16,312 bases of DNA, from assembly GCA_003448685.1 (NCBI GenBank), contig DLXW01000048.1, positions 1 through 16,312 of the forward strand, read 5' to 3'. Both the position numbers and the translations under genes were made by a program. Below, in pieces: positions 7,431 to 15,334 of the stretch. Numbering within the stretch: the stretch's first letter is position 1; each line of letters starts with the position of its first letter. The stretch is from Cyanothece sp. UBA12306. Its GTDB lineage: Bacteria > Cyanobacteriota > Cyanobacteriia > Cyanobacteriales > Microcystaceae. Below the pieces are notes generated by a model that saw only the letters and a list, made by a program, of their open reading frames with translations, did not search any database and had not been told where the DNA came from.

Positions 7431-9074
7431 ATGATTAGTTTCAACAATGTCTTTTCCGAAATTGCTTGTATTTTAGCCATTGCAACTGGAGTTGGGGCCT
7501 TAGCTCTCTGGTTACGTCAACCATTAATTATGGCTTTTATTATTGTCGGTATTTTAGTAGGACCTGCGGGTTTAGGCATAGTGGTTTCAACCGAAGAAGT
7601 GGAGTTATTGGCTGAATTAGGCATTGCTTTACTATTATTTGTGGTGGGATTAAAACTAGATCCCCACGAAATTCAGGCTGTGGGTCCGGTAGCTATGACA
7701 ACAGCAGCAGGGCAAATTTTAATTACAGGATTCTTAGGCTATTTCATCGCTATTTTATTGCAAATTCAAGGCATATCTGCTTTTTATATTGCCATTGCTT
7801 TAACCTTTTCTAGTACGATTATTATAGTTAAATTACTGTCTGATAAACGCGAAATTGATGCCTTACACGGACGAATTGCTCTAGGAATACTTATTGTTCA
7901 AGATATTGTCGTAGTCTTGGTAATGATTGCTCTGAGTGCTTTTAGTGGAAGTTCCCAGGAATCTTTAGTTCAGCAAATATTTATGGTTCTGATTAAAGGT
8001 GGGGGATTTTTACTATTGGCGGCTTTAGTAACTCGCTATGTCTTACCTAAGTTGCTCGATAATATTGCCTATTCTACAGAATTATTATTAATTTTTGCTA
8101 TTTCTTGGGCGATCGCCTTAGCAGCTATTGGGGATGGTTTAGGGTTTAGTAAAGAGGTTGGGTCTTTTATTGCGGGGGTATCTCTAGCTTCTACCCATTA
8201 TCGCTCAACTTTGGGGGCGCGATTAGTCAGTTTAAGGGATTTTCTCCTGCTCTTTTTCTTTATTAATCTAGGTATTCATATTGATATCAGCTATTTGACT
8301 ACAGAAATCATTCGAGCAGTCATTCTCTCCCTATTTGTTTTGATTGGCAAACCCTTAATGATCATGATTTTGATGAGCATGATGGGTTATCGCCAATATA
8401 CCAGTGCCATTACCAGTTTTTCTTTGGGACAAATTAGCGAATTTTCTCTCATTTTAGCGAGTTTAGGTGTATCTTTAGGCCATATTCCTGAAAATATTTT
8501 AGGATTAATCACTTTAGTCGGATTAATGACCATGGGGGTGTCTACTTATATGATTATTGATTCCCATGCTCTTTATGAATGGTTTTCCCCTGTCTTGTCT
8601 CATTTAGAAAAATTAATTCCCCATTCTCACCAAAAATTAGGGGATTTAGACAGGGTAGACATTCCACCTGTAGATGTAATTTTATTCGGTTTAGGGCGAT
8701 ATGGGGGCAGTTTGATCCAACATTTACAGGAACAAGGGTTACAAGTTTTAGGGGTAGATTTTAATCCAGAGTTAGTTCGACAGTGGCGTCAAGAGAATGT
8801 CTTGGCCTTTTATGGAGATGTGGAAGATCCCGAATTTGCGGGAACTTTACCATTAACTGAAGCAAAATGGGTGGTTAGCACCCTTCCAGGGGAACGTATC
8901 GGTCTAGGATTACTCCATACTTTGCGCAATCATCGCTTTCAAGGACAAGTTGCTCTAACAAGTCATACTCATCGAGAAAAGGAAATTCTTAAACATGGGG
9001 GAGCAAATCTAGTTTTATTACCTTTTGAGGATGCAGCTAAAGAAGCAGCTAGAACCCTATTACACAAAATTTAA
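7431..9074 (+). CDS. KefB-type cation:proton antiporter (CPA2) with C-terminal RCK/TrkA-N domain
   Basis: From ATG 7431 the protein has 547 residues. The first 390 form about 12 membrane segments of the CPA2 Na+/H+ or K+/H+ antiporter fold, with the family signatures QPLIMAFIIVGILVGPAGLG (30-49) and LAELGIALLLFVVGLKLDP (60-78). A TrkA-N Rossmann domain follows (about 411-540): VILFGLGRYGG with GxGxxG, then VDFNPE for the ribose acid position. There is no TrkA-C domain. Nucleotide binding probably gates ion exchange in the plasma or thylakoid membrane. An in-frame TTG at 7413 overlaps the Shine-Dalgarno AGGAG (7416-7420) and is not the start. It contains a HIP1 site and ends 2 bp from the converging SagB-like gene. 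Confidence 0.93.
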   Translation: MISFNNVFSEIACILAIATGVGALALWLRQPLIMAFIIVGILVGPAGLGIVVSTEEVELLAELGIALLLFVVGLKLDPHEIQAVGPVAMTTAAGQILITGFLGYFIAILLQIQGISAFYIAIALTFSSTIIIVKLLSDKREIDALHGRIALGILIVQDIVVVLVMIALSAFSGSSQESLVQQIFMVLIKGGGFLLLAALVTRYVLPKLLDNIAYSTELLLIFAISWAIALAAIGDGLGFSKEVGSFIAGVSLASTHYRSTLGARLVSLRDFLLLFFFINLGIHIDISYLTTEIIRAVILSLFVLIGKPLMIMILMSMMGYRQYTSAITSFSLGQISEFSLILASLGVSLGHIPENILGLITLVGLMTMGVSTYMIIDSHALYEWFSPVLSHLEKLIPHSHQKLGDLDRVDIPPVDVILFGLGRYGGSLIQHLQEQGLQVLGVDFNPELVRQWRQENVLAFYGDVEDPEFAGTLPLTEAKWVVSTLPGERIGLGLLHTLRNHRFQGQVALTSHTHREKEILKHGGANLVLLPFEDAAKEAARTLLHKI

Positions 9075-9076
9075 TC

Positions 9077-10270
9077 CTATCGAGGTCTGCCTAAGGTAGT
9101 AATATACAGGACTGCTTCATCATTGGGAATACCCAAAACTTCATTTACTTGATCATCAAAAAATCCGCCAATTCCACTAACTCCTAAATTAAGTTGAATG
9201 GCTGCTAAATTGAGGCGTTGTCCTAAATGTCCTGCATCTAAATGTAAATAACGATAGACGCGATCGCCATATTTGTTGACTCCTTTTTGTAAGTCGGCAG
9301 TATGAAAAATTAAAACTCCAGCGTCTCTTCCTAAATCTTGTCCCAAACATAAATAATGTAATTCCCGTCGAAAGTTTTTAAAACGAATTTGTCTTAATTC
9401 TTGAGCTTTAGGGGCATAATAATAACAACCTTCTTCTAATCCATTCACTCCTGATACAGCGATAAAGGTTTCAATGAGACTTAAATCAAAATAATCGGGA
9501 TCACTATCTAATCCTATTTCTTCGTAGTTTTGAGGTTGATAGGTAAAATTGAGCAGGAATTTAAGTTCTTCTAGACTTAAATTTGACCCTGTATAGGAAC
9601 GAGTTGAACGTCGTTTAAAAATTGTTTCTTGTAAGTCTTGAAGATTTTCTCCCCAATTAATAGGTTTAGTTTTAGTAGAAATTTTTAAACAAAAAGGGAA
9701 ATTATATTTATCTTCTAAGTTTGATGAATCATCATTTAAAGTAGCATCTGGAAAAGTTTCTCTTGGTTCTATTTCTGTTGCTTGATGAAAATAATGCAGT
9801 AATTTTCCATCGTCAATATTAGGATAATCTGTCTGGATTTCTGAGGGTAAAGCCGTTGTTTTAAAGTAATGTAATGGGTTTTGTTGAGGAGCTAATAAAT
9901 CTTTGAGAGAAATAATTGTAATTGCTGCTTCTTGCTCAGGATCAAGATATAATAATTCATTAATTATATGATCAAAAAATCCTCCTATTAAATGGGGTCG
10001 ATAATGATTAATTGCAGCAGCTAATTCAATTAAACCATAACTAGAGGCTAAGAAATAAGATAAACGTCGCCAGGTTTGTGTTTGTTCATTTTCAATACTT
10101 TTGTCTGATAAGTAAGTTTTTAGATCATAGGAATTACCAATTTTATATTCTTTAAAAACAGATGGTTGTTTAGACCAGTCCAAACCCCGACTTTTAGTTG
10201 CAATGGTTTCGGGATGATATTTAGTCCGTTCATGATAATGGATAGCGATCGAAGTTGAGAATTTTGACAT
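9077..10270 (-). CDS. SagB/ThcOx-type flavin-dependent oxidoreductase with two nitroreductase-like halves
   Basis: At 397 residues, this is a SagB-type dehydrogenase. The N-terminal HYHERTKYHPETI (11-23) is typical of cyanobacterial members. The main nitroreductase domain starts at KRRSTRSYTG (219-228, FMN phosphate contact) and ends with LHLDAGHLGQRLNLAAIQLN (342-361), SGIGGFFDDQVNEVLGIP (365-382) and ITTLGRPR. Residues about 69-121 resemble the tail of that domain, with GGFFDHIINELL at 97-108 against GGFFDDQVNEVL at 368-379, so the first half is a degenerate duplicate. In thiazole/oxazole peptide pathways SagB oxidises azolines to azoles, but no YcaO or precursor gene is here, so a general FMN oxidoreductase role is as likely. 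Its transcript would overlap that of the antiporter gene. Confidence 0.88.
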   Translation of the reverse strand: MSKFSTSIAIHYHERTKYHPETIATKSRGLDWSKQPSVFKEYKIGNSYDLKTYLSDKSIENEQTQTWRRLSYFLASSYGLIELAAAINHYRPHLIGGFFDHIINELLYLDPEQEAAITIISLKDLLAPQQNPLHYFKTTALPSEIQTDYPNIDDGKLLHYFHQATEIEPRETFPDATLNDDSSNLEDKYNFPFCLKISTKTKPINWGENLQDLQETIFKRRSTRSYTGSNLSLEELKFLLNFTYQPQNYEEIGLDSDPDYFDLSLIETFIAVSGVNGLEEGCYYYAPKAQELRQIRFKNFRRELHYLCLGQDLGRDAGVLIFHTADLQKGVNKYGDRVYRYLHLDAGHLGQRLNLAAIQLNLGVSGIGGFFDDQVNEVLGIPNDEAVLYITTLGRPR

Positions 10271-10479
10271 AAATTTTCTGAGATTATATAAAATAGTAAC
10301 ATAAATGTTACAGATAGTTAATTGGACACTCAGAATAAATAATAAGCTAAAATCGGACTTTCGTCTAATTTAAGTCAATGACCCAAAAATAATTTCTGAC
10401 TTTAGCAAAACGATATCACTGGAGTTCATTCTTTAATTTTAAACCCTATTAGGTGTTTAATTTATTATCAATTATTATA

Positions 10480-11460
10480 ATGAATCTTAGTTTTTTCAAG
10501 AATATACTTAATATAATTATCTTATTATCTATTATTGCTTTGACAATAATTTCTTTGGTTTCTTATAAATTCGGAAAAGAATTTATCTTAGAACTTTTCT
10601 CTCATTTTCAATTACAATACTTTTTATTGTCAATTATATTGTTGTTTTTTTTGTTATCAAATAGACCAAGTAAGTTTGTTTTGATTGCGCTAATATTTAC
10701 AACAATAAATTCAGTCCATATTATTCCTTGGCATCTGGAAATTAATCACACTATAAACCATAAGACAACAAATTTAAAACTTTTAACTTTTAATGTACAT
10801 AAAGATAATAAAAAATATTTTCAAACTATACAATTTGTTAAAAAAGAACAACCTGATTTAGTAGCTTTTATAGAAACAACTCCTGAATGGCACAAGAAAT
10901 TAGAACTTCTTGGTGACACTTGGCCTTATATCTGTGGAAAATATAGTAAGTATGCTCAAGAATTGATTGTTTATAGCAAACAAGAACTGAAAGATTGTAA
11001 AATTGAACAATTCGCTGCTTATGAAAAGTTAAATATTTCAGCAAAATTAACGATTAATAAACAAACAATTTCTTTGATAGTTACCCATCCTCAAGCACCT
11101 ATTTCTGAACAGTTTTTTGCTTGGCGTAATCAACAGTTAGATTCAATGGCAAAATATATTAAAAATCTTGATAAACCAATAATTGTTATGGGGGACTTAA
11201 ATATAACAATGTGGTCACCTTATTATGAAAAATTGATTAGTTCTACTAACTTAAAAAATGCTCGTCAAGGTTTTGGTATTTTACCAACTTGGCCGACTCA
11301 AAATACTTATTCCCTTTTTCCAAAATTTCTAGCACCTTTTCTATCTATTCCCATTGATCATTATTTAATTAGTCCTAATATTCAAGTAGTTAATCTCAAA
11401 ACTGGCCCTAATATAGGTTCTGATCATCGTCCTTTAGTTGCTGAACTTTTTATTAAATAA
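10480..11460 (+). CDS. Membrane-anchored endonuclease/exonuclease/phosphatase family protein
   Basis: From ATG 10480 it has 326 residues; the in-frame GTG at 10453 lacks support. Three hydrophobic segments (about 7-29, 45-61 and 65-84) precede the catalytic domain, which starts at LKLLTFNVHKDN (99-110, Asn105). Catalytic landmarks are present: IE at 131-132, the TH pair at 202-203, MGDLN (237-241), PIDHYL (291-296) and SDHRP (314-318). The family cleaves phosphodiester or phosphate bonds in nucleic acids, phospholipids or inositol phosphates; the substrate cannot be told. The active site may face outward, as in similar three-segment membrane proteins. The gene is unusually AT-rich with long A/T-ending codon runs, has no HIP1 site and no clear Shine-Dalgarno, which suggests late acquisition. 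Confidence 0.85.
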   Translation: MNLSFFKNILNIIILLSIIALTIISLVSYKFGKEFILELFSHFQLQYFLLSIILLFFLLSNRPSKFVLIALIFTTINSVHIIPWHLEINHTINHKTTNLKLLTFNVHKDNKKYFQTIQFVKKEQPDLVAFIETTPEWHKKLELLGDTWPYICGKYSKYAQELIVYSKQELKDCKIEQFAAYEKLNISAKLTINKQTISLIVTHPQAPISEQFFAWRNQQLDSMAKYIKNLDKPIIVMGDLNITMWSPYYEKLISSTNLKNARQGFGILPTWPTQNTYSLFPKFLAPFLSIPIDHYLISPNIQVVNLKTGPNIGSDHRPLVAELFIK

Positions 11461-11478
11461 ATATGGTAAAAACTGTCA

Positions 11479-11502
11479 AGAGACGTTTGAAAAAACGTCT
11501 CT
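11479..11502. terminator. Stem-loop between convergent genes, cyanobacterial GAGACGTT repeat type
   Basis: A perfect 9-bp stem, AGAGACGTT (11479-11487) and AACGTCTCT (11494-11502), has a 6-base loop. A short AT-rich tract but no true T run follows on the plus strand; on the minus strand TTTTT occurs about 10 bases after the stem. The core matches a dispersed repeat common in cyanobacterial intergenic DNA. It could end transcription of the phosphatase-family gene 19 bp upstream. Confidence 0.6.
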
Positions 11503-11576
11503 ACCAAAAAATATTTTATTAAACTTAAGTTTGCCTATGATATTAATTCTCTGAATATTAGCAAGAGAATTTAAGC

Positions 11577-12097
11577 TTAAGCTGCTGGAGTTTGGCGAAT
11601 AACATAATGTTGTTCTGGAACTGGAAAAACGCCGCCTAAAGTTTCTCGAATTACTTTATTGGTATCAAAATAGACTTGCCAATAATTGTCATTGTGGCAA
11701 TAGGGACGAACGGCTAAAACCGGACCTGCTAAGTTAAATTCTAAAATTTCAACGTCAGGGGAAGGATCATCGATAACATTAGGAATTTGACTTACATTGT
11801 CTTTAAGTCGGTTAATAGCTTCCCCATAATTTACACTATGATTAAGTTGGGCAACTAAATCGACGCGACGATAGGGATTAGCTGTAAAATTCTGAATGTT
11901 ACCGGAAAATATTGTATTATTCCCTACAATAGTTTTCACATTATCCATTGTATTGATGGCAGTAACAAATAGACCAATTTCTTCGACAGTTCCAGTTACT
12001 CCTCCAGCGCTAACAAAGTCACCAACATCAAAGGGACGGAAAATTGGCTTTTCACGGTCTCGAGAATGACATTAACTTGTACTGGTACTGCATCCAT
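11577..12097 (-). pseudogene. Remnant of a small MscS mechanosensitive channel gene (internal deletion and frame loss)
   Basis: The open part encodes the cytosolic beta domain and C-terminal domain of MscS. Reading into the region before the only ATG (11948), the same frame gives PIFRPFDVGDFVSAGGVTG, then EEIGLFVTAINTMDNVKTIVG, the classic start of the MscS beta domain. The frame closes at a TAA at 12072-12074, so the pore-lining helices are absent. In another frame an ATG at 12097 begins MDAVPVQVNVILE, resembling the N-terminus of small cyanobacterial MscS proteins. I infer a deletion near 12050-12065 that removed the membrane segments and shifted the frame. The 123-residue fragment from ATG 11948 would be soluble and not a channel. 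The 154 bp between this and the PhzF stop hold nothing recognisable. Confidence 0.75.
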
Positions 12098-12251
12098 AGC
12101 TCTAAATATCTGTAATCTTACTTAACAATTTTTAACCTTGATGATAGGCTATTCACGGGAAATAATAGCATAATTACAGAGATTTAACTTTTGTGAAAAT
12201 CTTGCTCTGGGTTTATTCAATAACCATAGATTTAGCTAGTTTTAAGCTTGT

Positions 12252-13181
12252 TTATTTGATTAAGGGAATAGTCATTATTCCCTCACTGACTAATACAGAA
12301 GCTCCACCCACTCTAATTTCTTTAATATTTCCTTGCTGTTTTTCTACTACTACCTCAAGAATACTAGGTCTTCCCATTTCAAATCCCTGTTCAATCCTCC
12401 AAGATAAAGTACCATCTGTTAAGGGATGACGGATCGCTAAATATCCTCCGAAAGCTGTTGCAGCTGAACCTGTGGCGGGATCTTCCATAATTCCCAAAGA
12501 GGGGGCAAACATTCGCGATCGCATATTTGATCCTTCTAGTTCGGGATCACAACAAAAAACATAAATCGAAGGAGTCCAAGTATTTGCTAATAATTGTTGC
12601 CAGCGATCGTGATTAAATTTAATCCGTCTTAATGCTGCTCTATTATGTAATGGAACAAAGAGAAAAGGTAGGCCACAAGATACTCCTTGAATAGAATATT
12701 GATCGTCTCGAAAATCAGAGATTTCTAAGGTTAAAATTACTGCTAATGTTTCAATTGATGGGGGATCATTATTAAATTCTGGTAGTTGGGCTGCTTTAAG
12801 TTCTGTATAGACTGTTTTCTTATTCTCAATTTTAATGTTAACAGGAACTAATCCTACTTCTTCTTCAAAAGTAATTGTCATTTCTGCTTCAGATTTTTGG
12901 GGTAGGGAAATCTCGCCAATCGTACTTAAAAGATAGGCTGTTCCTACGGTGGGATGACCGGCAAAAGGCAGTTCTACTTTGGGCGTAAAAATTCTAATTT
13001 TTCTAGTTCCTTCGGTAGTTTCTGCTGGCAAAACAAAAACTGTTTCTGATAGGTTTAATTCTGCTGCAACTTTTTGCATTTGTTGAGGCTTTAGTCCCTG
13101 GGCATTAGGAAATACAGCTAAGGGATTTCCTCCAAATATTTGATCAGTAAAAACATCAATTGTATAAAATTTATAATTCAT
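12252..13181 (-). CDS. PhzF family isomerase/epimerase-like protein
   Basis: A full-length 309-residue PhzF fold protein. The family opening FYTIDVFTDQIFGGNPLAVF (5-24), the catalytic glutamate in NLSETVFV (43-50, Glu46), FAGHPTVGTAYLL (about 73-85) and EDPATGSAATAFGGYLA near the C-terminus are all present. PhzF of phenazine synthesis isomerises trans-2,3-dihydro-3-hydroxyanthranilate, but most bacterial homologues have unknown small-molecule substrates, and no phenazine genes are nearby. It lies 5 bp after the upstream gene on the same strand and has no Shine-Dalgarno of its own, so coupled translation is likely. A HIP1 site lies at 12515-12522. The family is firm; the reaction is unknown. 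Confidence 0.93.
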   Translation of the reverse strand: MNYKFYTIDVFTDQIFGGNPLAVFPNAQGLKPQQMQKVAAELNLSETVFVLPAETTEGTRKIRIFTPKVELPFAGHPTVGTAYLLSTIGEISLPQKSEAEMTITFEEEVGLVPVNIKIENKKTVYTELKAAQLPEFNNDPPSIETLAVILTLEISDFRDDQYSIQGVSCGLPFLFVPLHNRAALRRIKFNHDRWQQLLANTWTPSIYVFCCDPELEGSNMRSRMFAPSLGIMEDPATGSAATAFGGYLAIRHPLTDGTLSWRIEQGFEMGRPSILEVVVEKQQGNIKEIRVGGASVLVSEGIMTIPLIK

Positions 13182-13186
13182 TATTT

Positions 13187-13645
13187 TTATAGATTTCGAG
13201 GAATTGGGCTGGCTTTTATTGTCATTTTATTTGCTTCTTGATTAAATTCTATCTGGTCGATAACATAAATAAAATATTGAGATTGATTAACTAAATCTTG
13301 CCAATCTTTTTCTCCTAAAATACCCCTAAGTTGCAATAAAGCAATTTTACCTCCATCGGCTAAACTTAACCTTGTTAAAGGAATATATTCCCAGATTTTT
13401 TGATTGTCTATTATTCTTTTTTCTTCACTGATTCTAAGATAATTATTTCCTCGCGGCAGCAAAATATCTCCTGTAAAGTCAACTTTTTTGATTTTCTCAA
13501 TTGGGATTGTTTGAGATTGATTTTCTGTTGACATAGTTAATCCTTTCAAATTCCAACCTTCTAATTTTCCTTGCTTTAAGTTATCAGAATCAAGCTCAAT
13601 TAATAATGTCTCAGAAATCAATACAGCTAAACAATCTCTGGTCAT
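13187..13645 (-). CDS. Unrecognised protein, possibly secreted with a frame-broken signal peptide
   Basis: ATG 13645 gives 152 residues with no membrane segment and a predicted mostly beta structure. I do not recognise the family. The same frame is open upstream to 13796 and reads SSPAYANELTC just before that ATG, which looks like the end of a signal peptide with an AxA cleavage site. In another frame an ATG at 13710 starts MFINKMLIF. One extra T in the T6 run (minus strand of 13683-13688) would join them as MFINKMLIFFSSPAYA followed by NELTCLMTRD. So the protein may be periplasmic, with Cys at NELTC, and the copy here may be frameshifted or misread. The PhzF gene follows after 5 bp. Confidence 0.65.
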   Translation of the reverse strand: MTRDCLAVLISETLLIELDSDNLKQGKLEGWNLKGLTMSTENQSQTIPIEKIKKVDFTGDILLPRGNNYLRISEEKRIIDNQKIWEYIPLTRLSLADGGKIALLQLRGILGEKDWQDLVNQSQYFIYVIDQIEFNQEANKMTIKASPIPRNL

Positions 13646-13804
13646 TAAACAAGTTAGTTCATTAGCATAAGCTGGAGAGCTGAAAAAATTAACATTTTGT
13701 TTATAAACATTCTCGCAAAAGTCTATGATTTCTGACTTAATATAGGGGCATGATGTATTGTAACTCGACCGATCAGAAAAATTCCTATTATTTAGCTATC
13801 TTTG

Positions 13805-13837
13805 TGACAGCTTGTCATCGGAAACTGTATTTATACT
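13805..13837 (+). promoter_or_regulatory. Inverted repeat and -10-like box upstream of the 13880 gene
   Basis: TGACA (13805-13809) and TGTCA (13813-13817) form a short dyad. A -10-like TATACT lies at 13832-13837, 42 bp before the start codon. TTGTCA (13812-13817) resembles a -35 but the 14-bp spacing is too short, so the dyad may rather bind an activator. Otherwise 13646-13879 holds only the possible signal-peptide extension of the divergent gene. Confidence 0.25.
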
Positions 13838-13879
13838 AAAAACAGAAGAGAAATTAACCCATCCTATTTTTACTATACT

Positions 13880-14470
13880 ATGCTTACACAAATCGTTCGT
13901 CCCCTGGTACAGACCCAAGTTCGTCTTCTGGCTAATTCTCAAGCAACCCAAACCACTTTAATAGATACTATTGCTCGTTGGTTAGGCTATCTTGGTGTTC
14001 AAGCAAGGGTAACGAAACTAATGCCAGATTGTGAAAAAATTCATGTTTCCTTAACAGTTGCAAAACCTGATTCGTGTGACCATCAAGACTGGCAACAAAT
14101 CTTAGATAATTTGCGATCGCCTTCTGCTATTGATAGCTCATCAGATCATGATTATACTCAGATGAGTGATACTCAACAAAGTCAACTAGCGAGATTATTG
14201 GCGTATCTCATCCAAGTAGGAAGTCCTGAGCATAATATTAGTTGGAATGAGGTAGAAACTCAACTAATGCCTCTTAATCTTAATCAATCTATTTTAATGA
14301 GTGTTCAATCTGCTCTTAAAGTTCCTCAATCAACAGATTTATTGCAAAAACTTGATCCTGATGTAGCTGCGAGCGCTTTTCCCATTGCAGTTAGAATTGC
14401 TTGGTTGGATCAAGAAATTAATGACCATGAAAATCATGCTTTATCTGCTTTATTATCAGCGATGAAATAG
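13880..14470 (+). CDS. Conserved-looking cyanobacterial protein, possibly TerB-like at the C-terminus
   Basis: A 196-residue soluble protein. The N-terminal part (about 1-85, IVRPLVQTQVRLLANSQATQ, then KLMPDCEKIHVSLTVAKPDS) mixes helix and strand. The C-terminal half is helical and ends AAGAFPIAVR-like with IAWLDQEINDHENHALSALL (about 173-192), whose D-x-E-I-(x)n-E pattern recalls TerB-type domains. That resemblance is weak and I assign no function. No signal peptide or membrane segment is seen. There is no Shine-Dalgarno before the ATG. A HIP1 site lies within (14113-14120) and another just after the stop, suggesting a long-resident chromosomal gene. It is divergent from the gene starting near 13645-13710. 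Confidence 0.75.
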   Translation: MLTQIVRPLVQTQVRLLANSQATQTTLIDTIARWLGYLGVQARVTKLMPDCEKIHVSLTVAKPDSCDHQDWQQILDNLRSPSAIDSSSDHDYTQMSDTQQSQLARLLAYLIQVGSPEHNISWNEVETQLMPLNLNQSILMSVQSALKVPQSTDLLQKLDPDVAASAFPIAVRIAWLDQEINDHENHALSALLSAMK

Positions 14471-14550
14471 CTTTGATTTTGCGGCTACTATTAGGGTTAA
14501 CAAGGGAACATCTCAAGCGATCGCACTCAGTAAGCGATAATAAGGATAAA

Positions 14551-14562
14551 TCTTCTAGAAGA
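14551..14562. promoter_or_regulatory. 12-bp perfect palindrome upstream of the coiled-coil gene
   Basis: TCTTCTAGAAGA is a perfect palindrome 42 bp before the ATG at 14605. Its position suits an operator or a small leader hairpin, but no -10/-35 pair could be firmly placed next to it. Confidence 0.3.
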
Positions 14563-14604
14563 ACTAGAGGCTATCGAAAAATCTACTCGCTTGGAGTTTA
14601 AACT

Positions 14605-14895
14605 ATGAGTCAGACCCCTATCACTGTCACTTACTCGTTAGAGGAGGTCCTCGGAGAAATCAAGCAAAGTATCAAAGACATTAACCACAAGTTGGAGAAA
14701 ATGGATGAACGTCTTAACAACTTGGAAAAAGGAGAAACAAGAATAGAAACAAAACTAGAAACCGTTGAAGCTGATGTCAAGGAATTAAAAGGATCATCTA
14801 AAGCACAAATCTGGACATTAATCGGTATTTTAATTACTGCTGTTGGGGGTTTTCTTGTTGCTGTAGGCCGGTTTGTTATTTCAGGAAATCCTTAA
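14605..14895 (+). CDS. Small coiled-coil protein with C-terminal membrane segment
   Basis: A 96-residue protein. Residues about 11-65 form a strong heptad coiled coil (IKDINHKLEKMDERLNNLEK, then ETRIETKLETVEADVKEL). A membrane helix follows at about 69-93 (WTLIGILITAVGGFLVAVGR) with a short GNP tail. The topology suggests a tail-anchored trimer or dimer with the coiled coil in the cytosol. Similar short proteins are frequent and multicopy in cyanobacteria, and resemble phage holin-accessory XhlA-like proteins only in layout. GGAG at 14593-14596 is a Shine-Dalgarno 8 bases before the ATG. The last 20 codons, including the stop, recur downstream at 15766-15825. Function unknown. Confidence 0.8.
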   Translation: MSQTPITVTYSLEEVLGEIKQSIKDINHKLEKMDERLNNLEKGETRIETKLETVEADVKELKGSSKAQIWTLIGILITAVGGFLVAVGRFVISGNP

Positions 14896-14899
14896 TTAT
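14834..14899 (+). repeat. 66-bp direct repeat, copy 1 (3' end of the coiled-coil gene)
   Basis: These bases match 15764-15829 at 61 of 66 positions, offset exactly 930 bp with no gaps. The repeat starts inside the membrane-helix codons and ends just past the stop codon. Homology stops abruptly at both ends. Confidence 0.9.
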
Positions 14900-14962
14900 A
14901 GTCAAGAATATTCATATTTTATACTACACAACGGCTGAATTAGACATTTTCTTAACTAAAGA

Positions 14963-15334
14963 TTATGGCAAAGGTTTGATTGTCACTAATCCTCCAACAA
15001 ATCCCTGAATATTCAATTCATAGCCCTCAAGTAAACCCATACCAACCAACGGATCTGTCTCTGACTCATTGACCTCAATAGATTTGAGGTGACCATCCCA
15101 GATTACAGTTGCCTCAAATACGTTAAACAGACATAGACTGCCATTGCCCAAGATTCCTTCTTCTTGCATATACCACGTTAATCCTAGTTTTGTGATGATA
15201 GCAGAAGGCAAAGTGAGAAATCCAGTGTAACCAGTATCAATAACTGCTTTAATCCCTTGTCTCTGATTATTTTCGCCTAGCACCGCAAATTGAATAATTG
15301 CTTCTCGGCGCGGATTTACAATTCCCGTCATCAT
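14963..15334 (-). CDS. Clan AA retropepsin-like aspartic protease family protein
   Basis: A 123-residue single-domain protein with the retropepsin core. KAVIDTGYTGFLTLP (29-43) carries the DTG catalytic triad followed by the typical G-F-L-T-L strand, and DPLVGMGLLEGYELNIQ (about 93-109) supplies the second conserved G-(L/M)-x-L-L region. It matches the small bacterial clan AA family (TIGR03698-like), which would act as a homodimer. No substrate is known. The start ATG overlaps the stop of the upstream gene as ATGA, so the two proteins are made together. It shows no signal peptide and is predicted cytosolic. Unlike the RimB-like protein at 3286-3762 it has no DTGARSS motif, so the two belong to separate families. 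Confidence 0.85.
   Translation of the reverse strand: MMTGIVNPRREAIIQFAVLGENNQRQGIKAVIDTGYTGFLTLPSAIITKLGLTWYMQEEGILGNGSLCLFNVFEATVIWDGHLKSIEVNESETDPLVGMGLLEGYELNIQGFVGGLVTIKPLP

Noticed and set aside
9077..10270. Thiazole/oxazole-modified peptide cluster
   Set aside because: Only the SagB-like gene is present; no YcaO, E1-like, precursor or transporter gene lies on either side.
12193..12429. 78-residue plus-strand open frame
   Set aside because: Most of it is antisense to the conserved C-terminus of the PhzF-family gene and there is no family resemblance.
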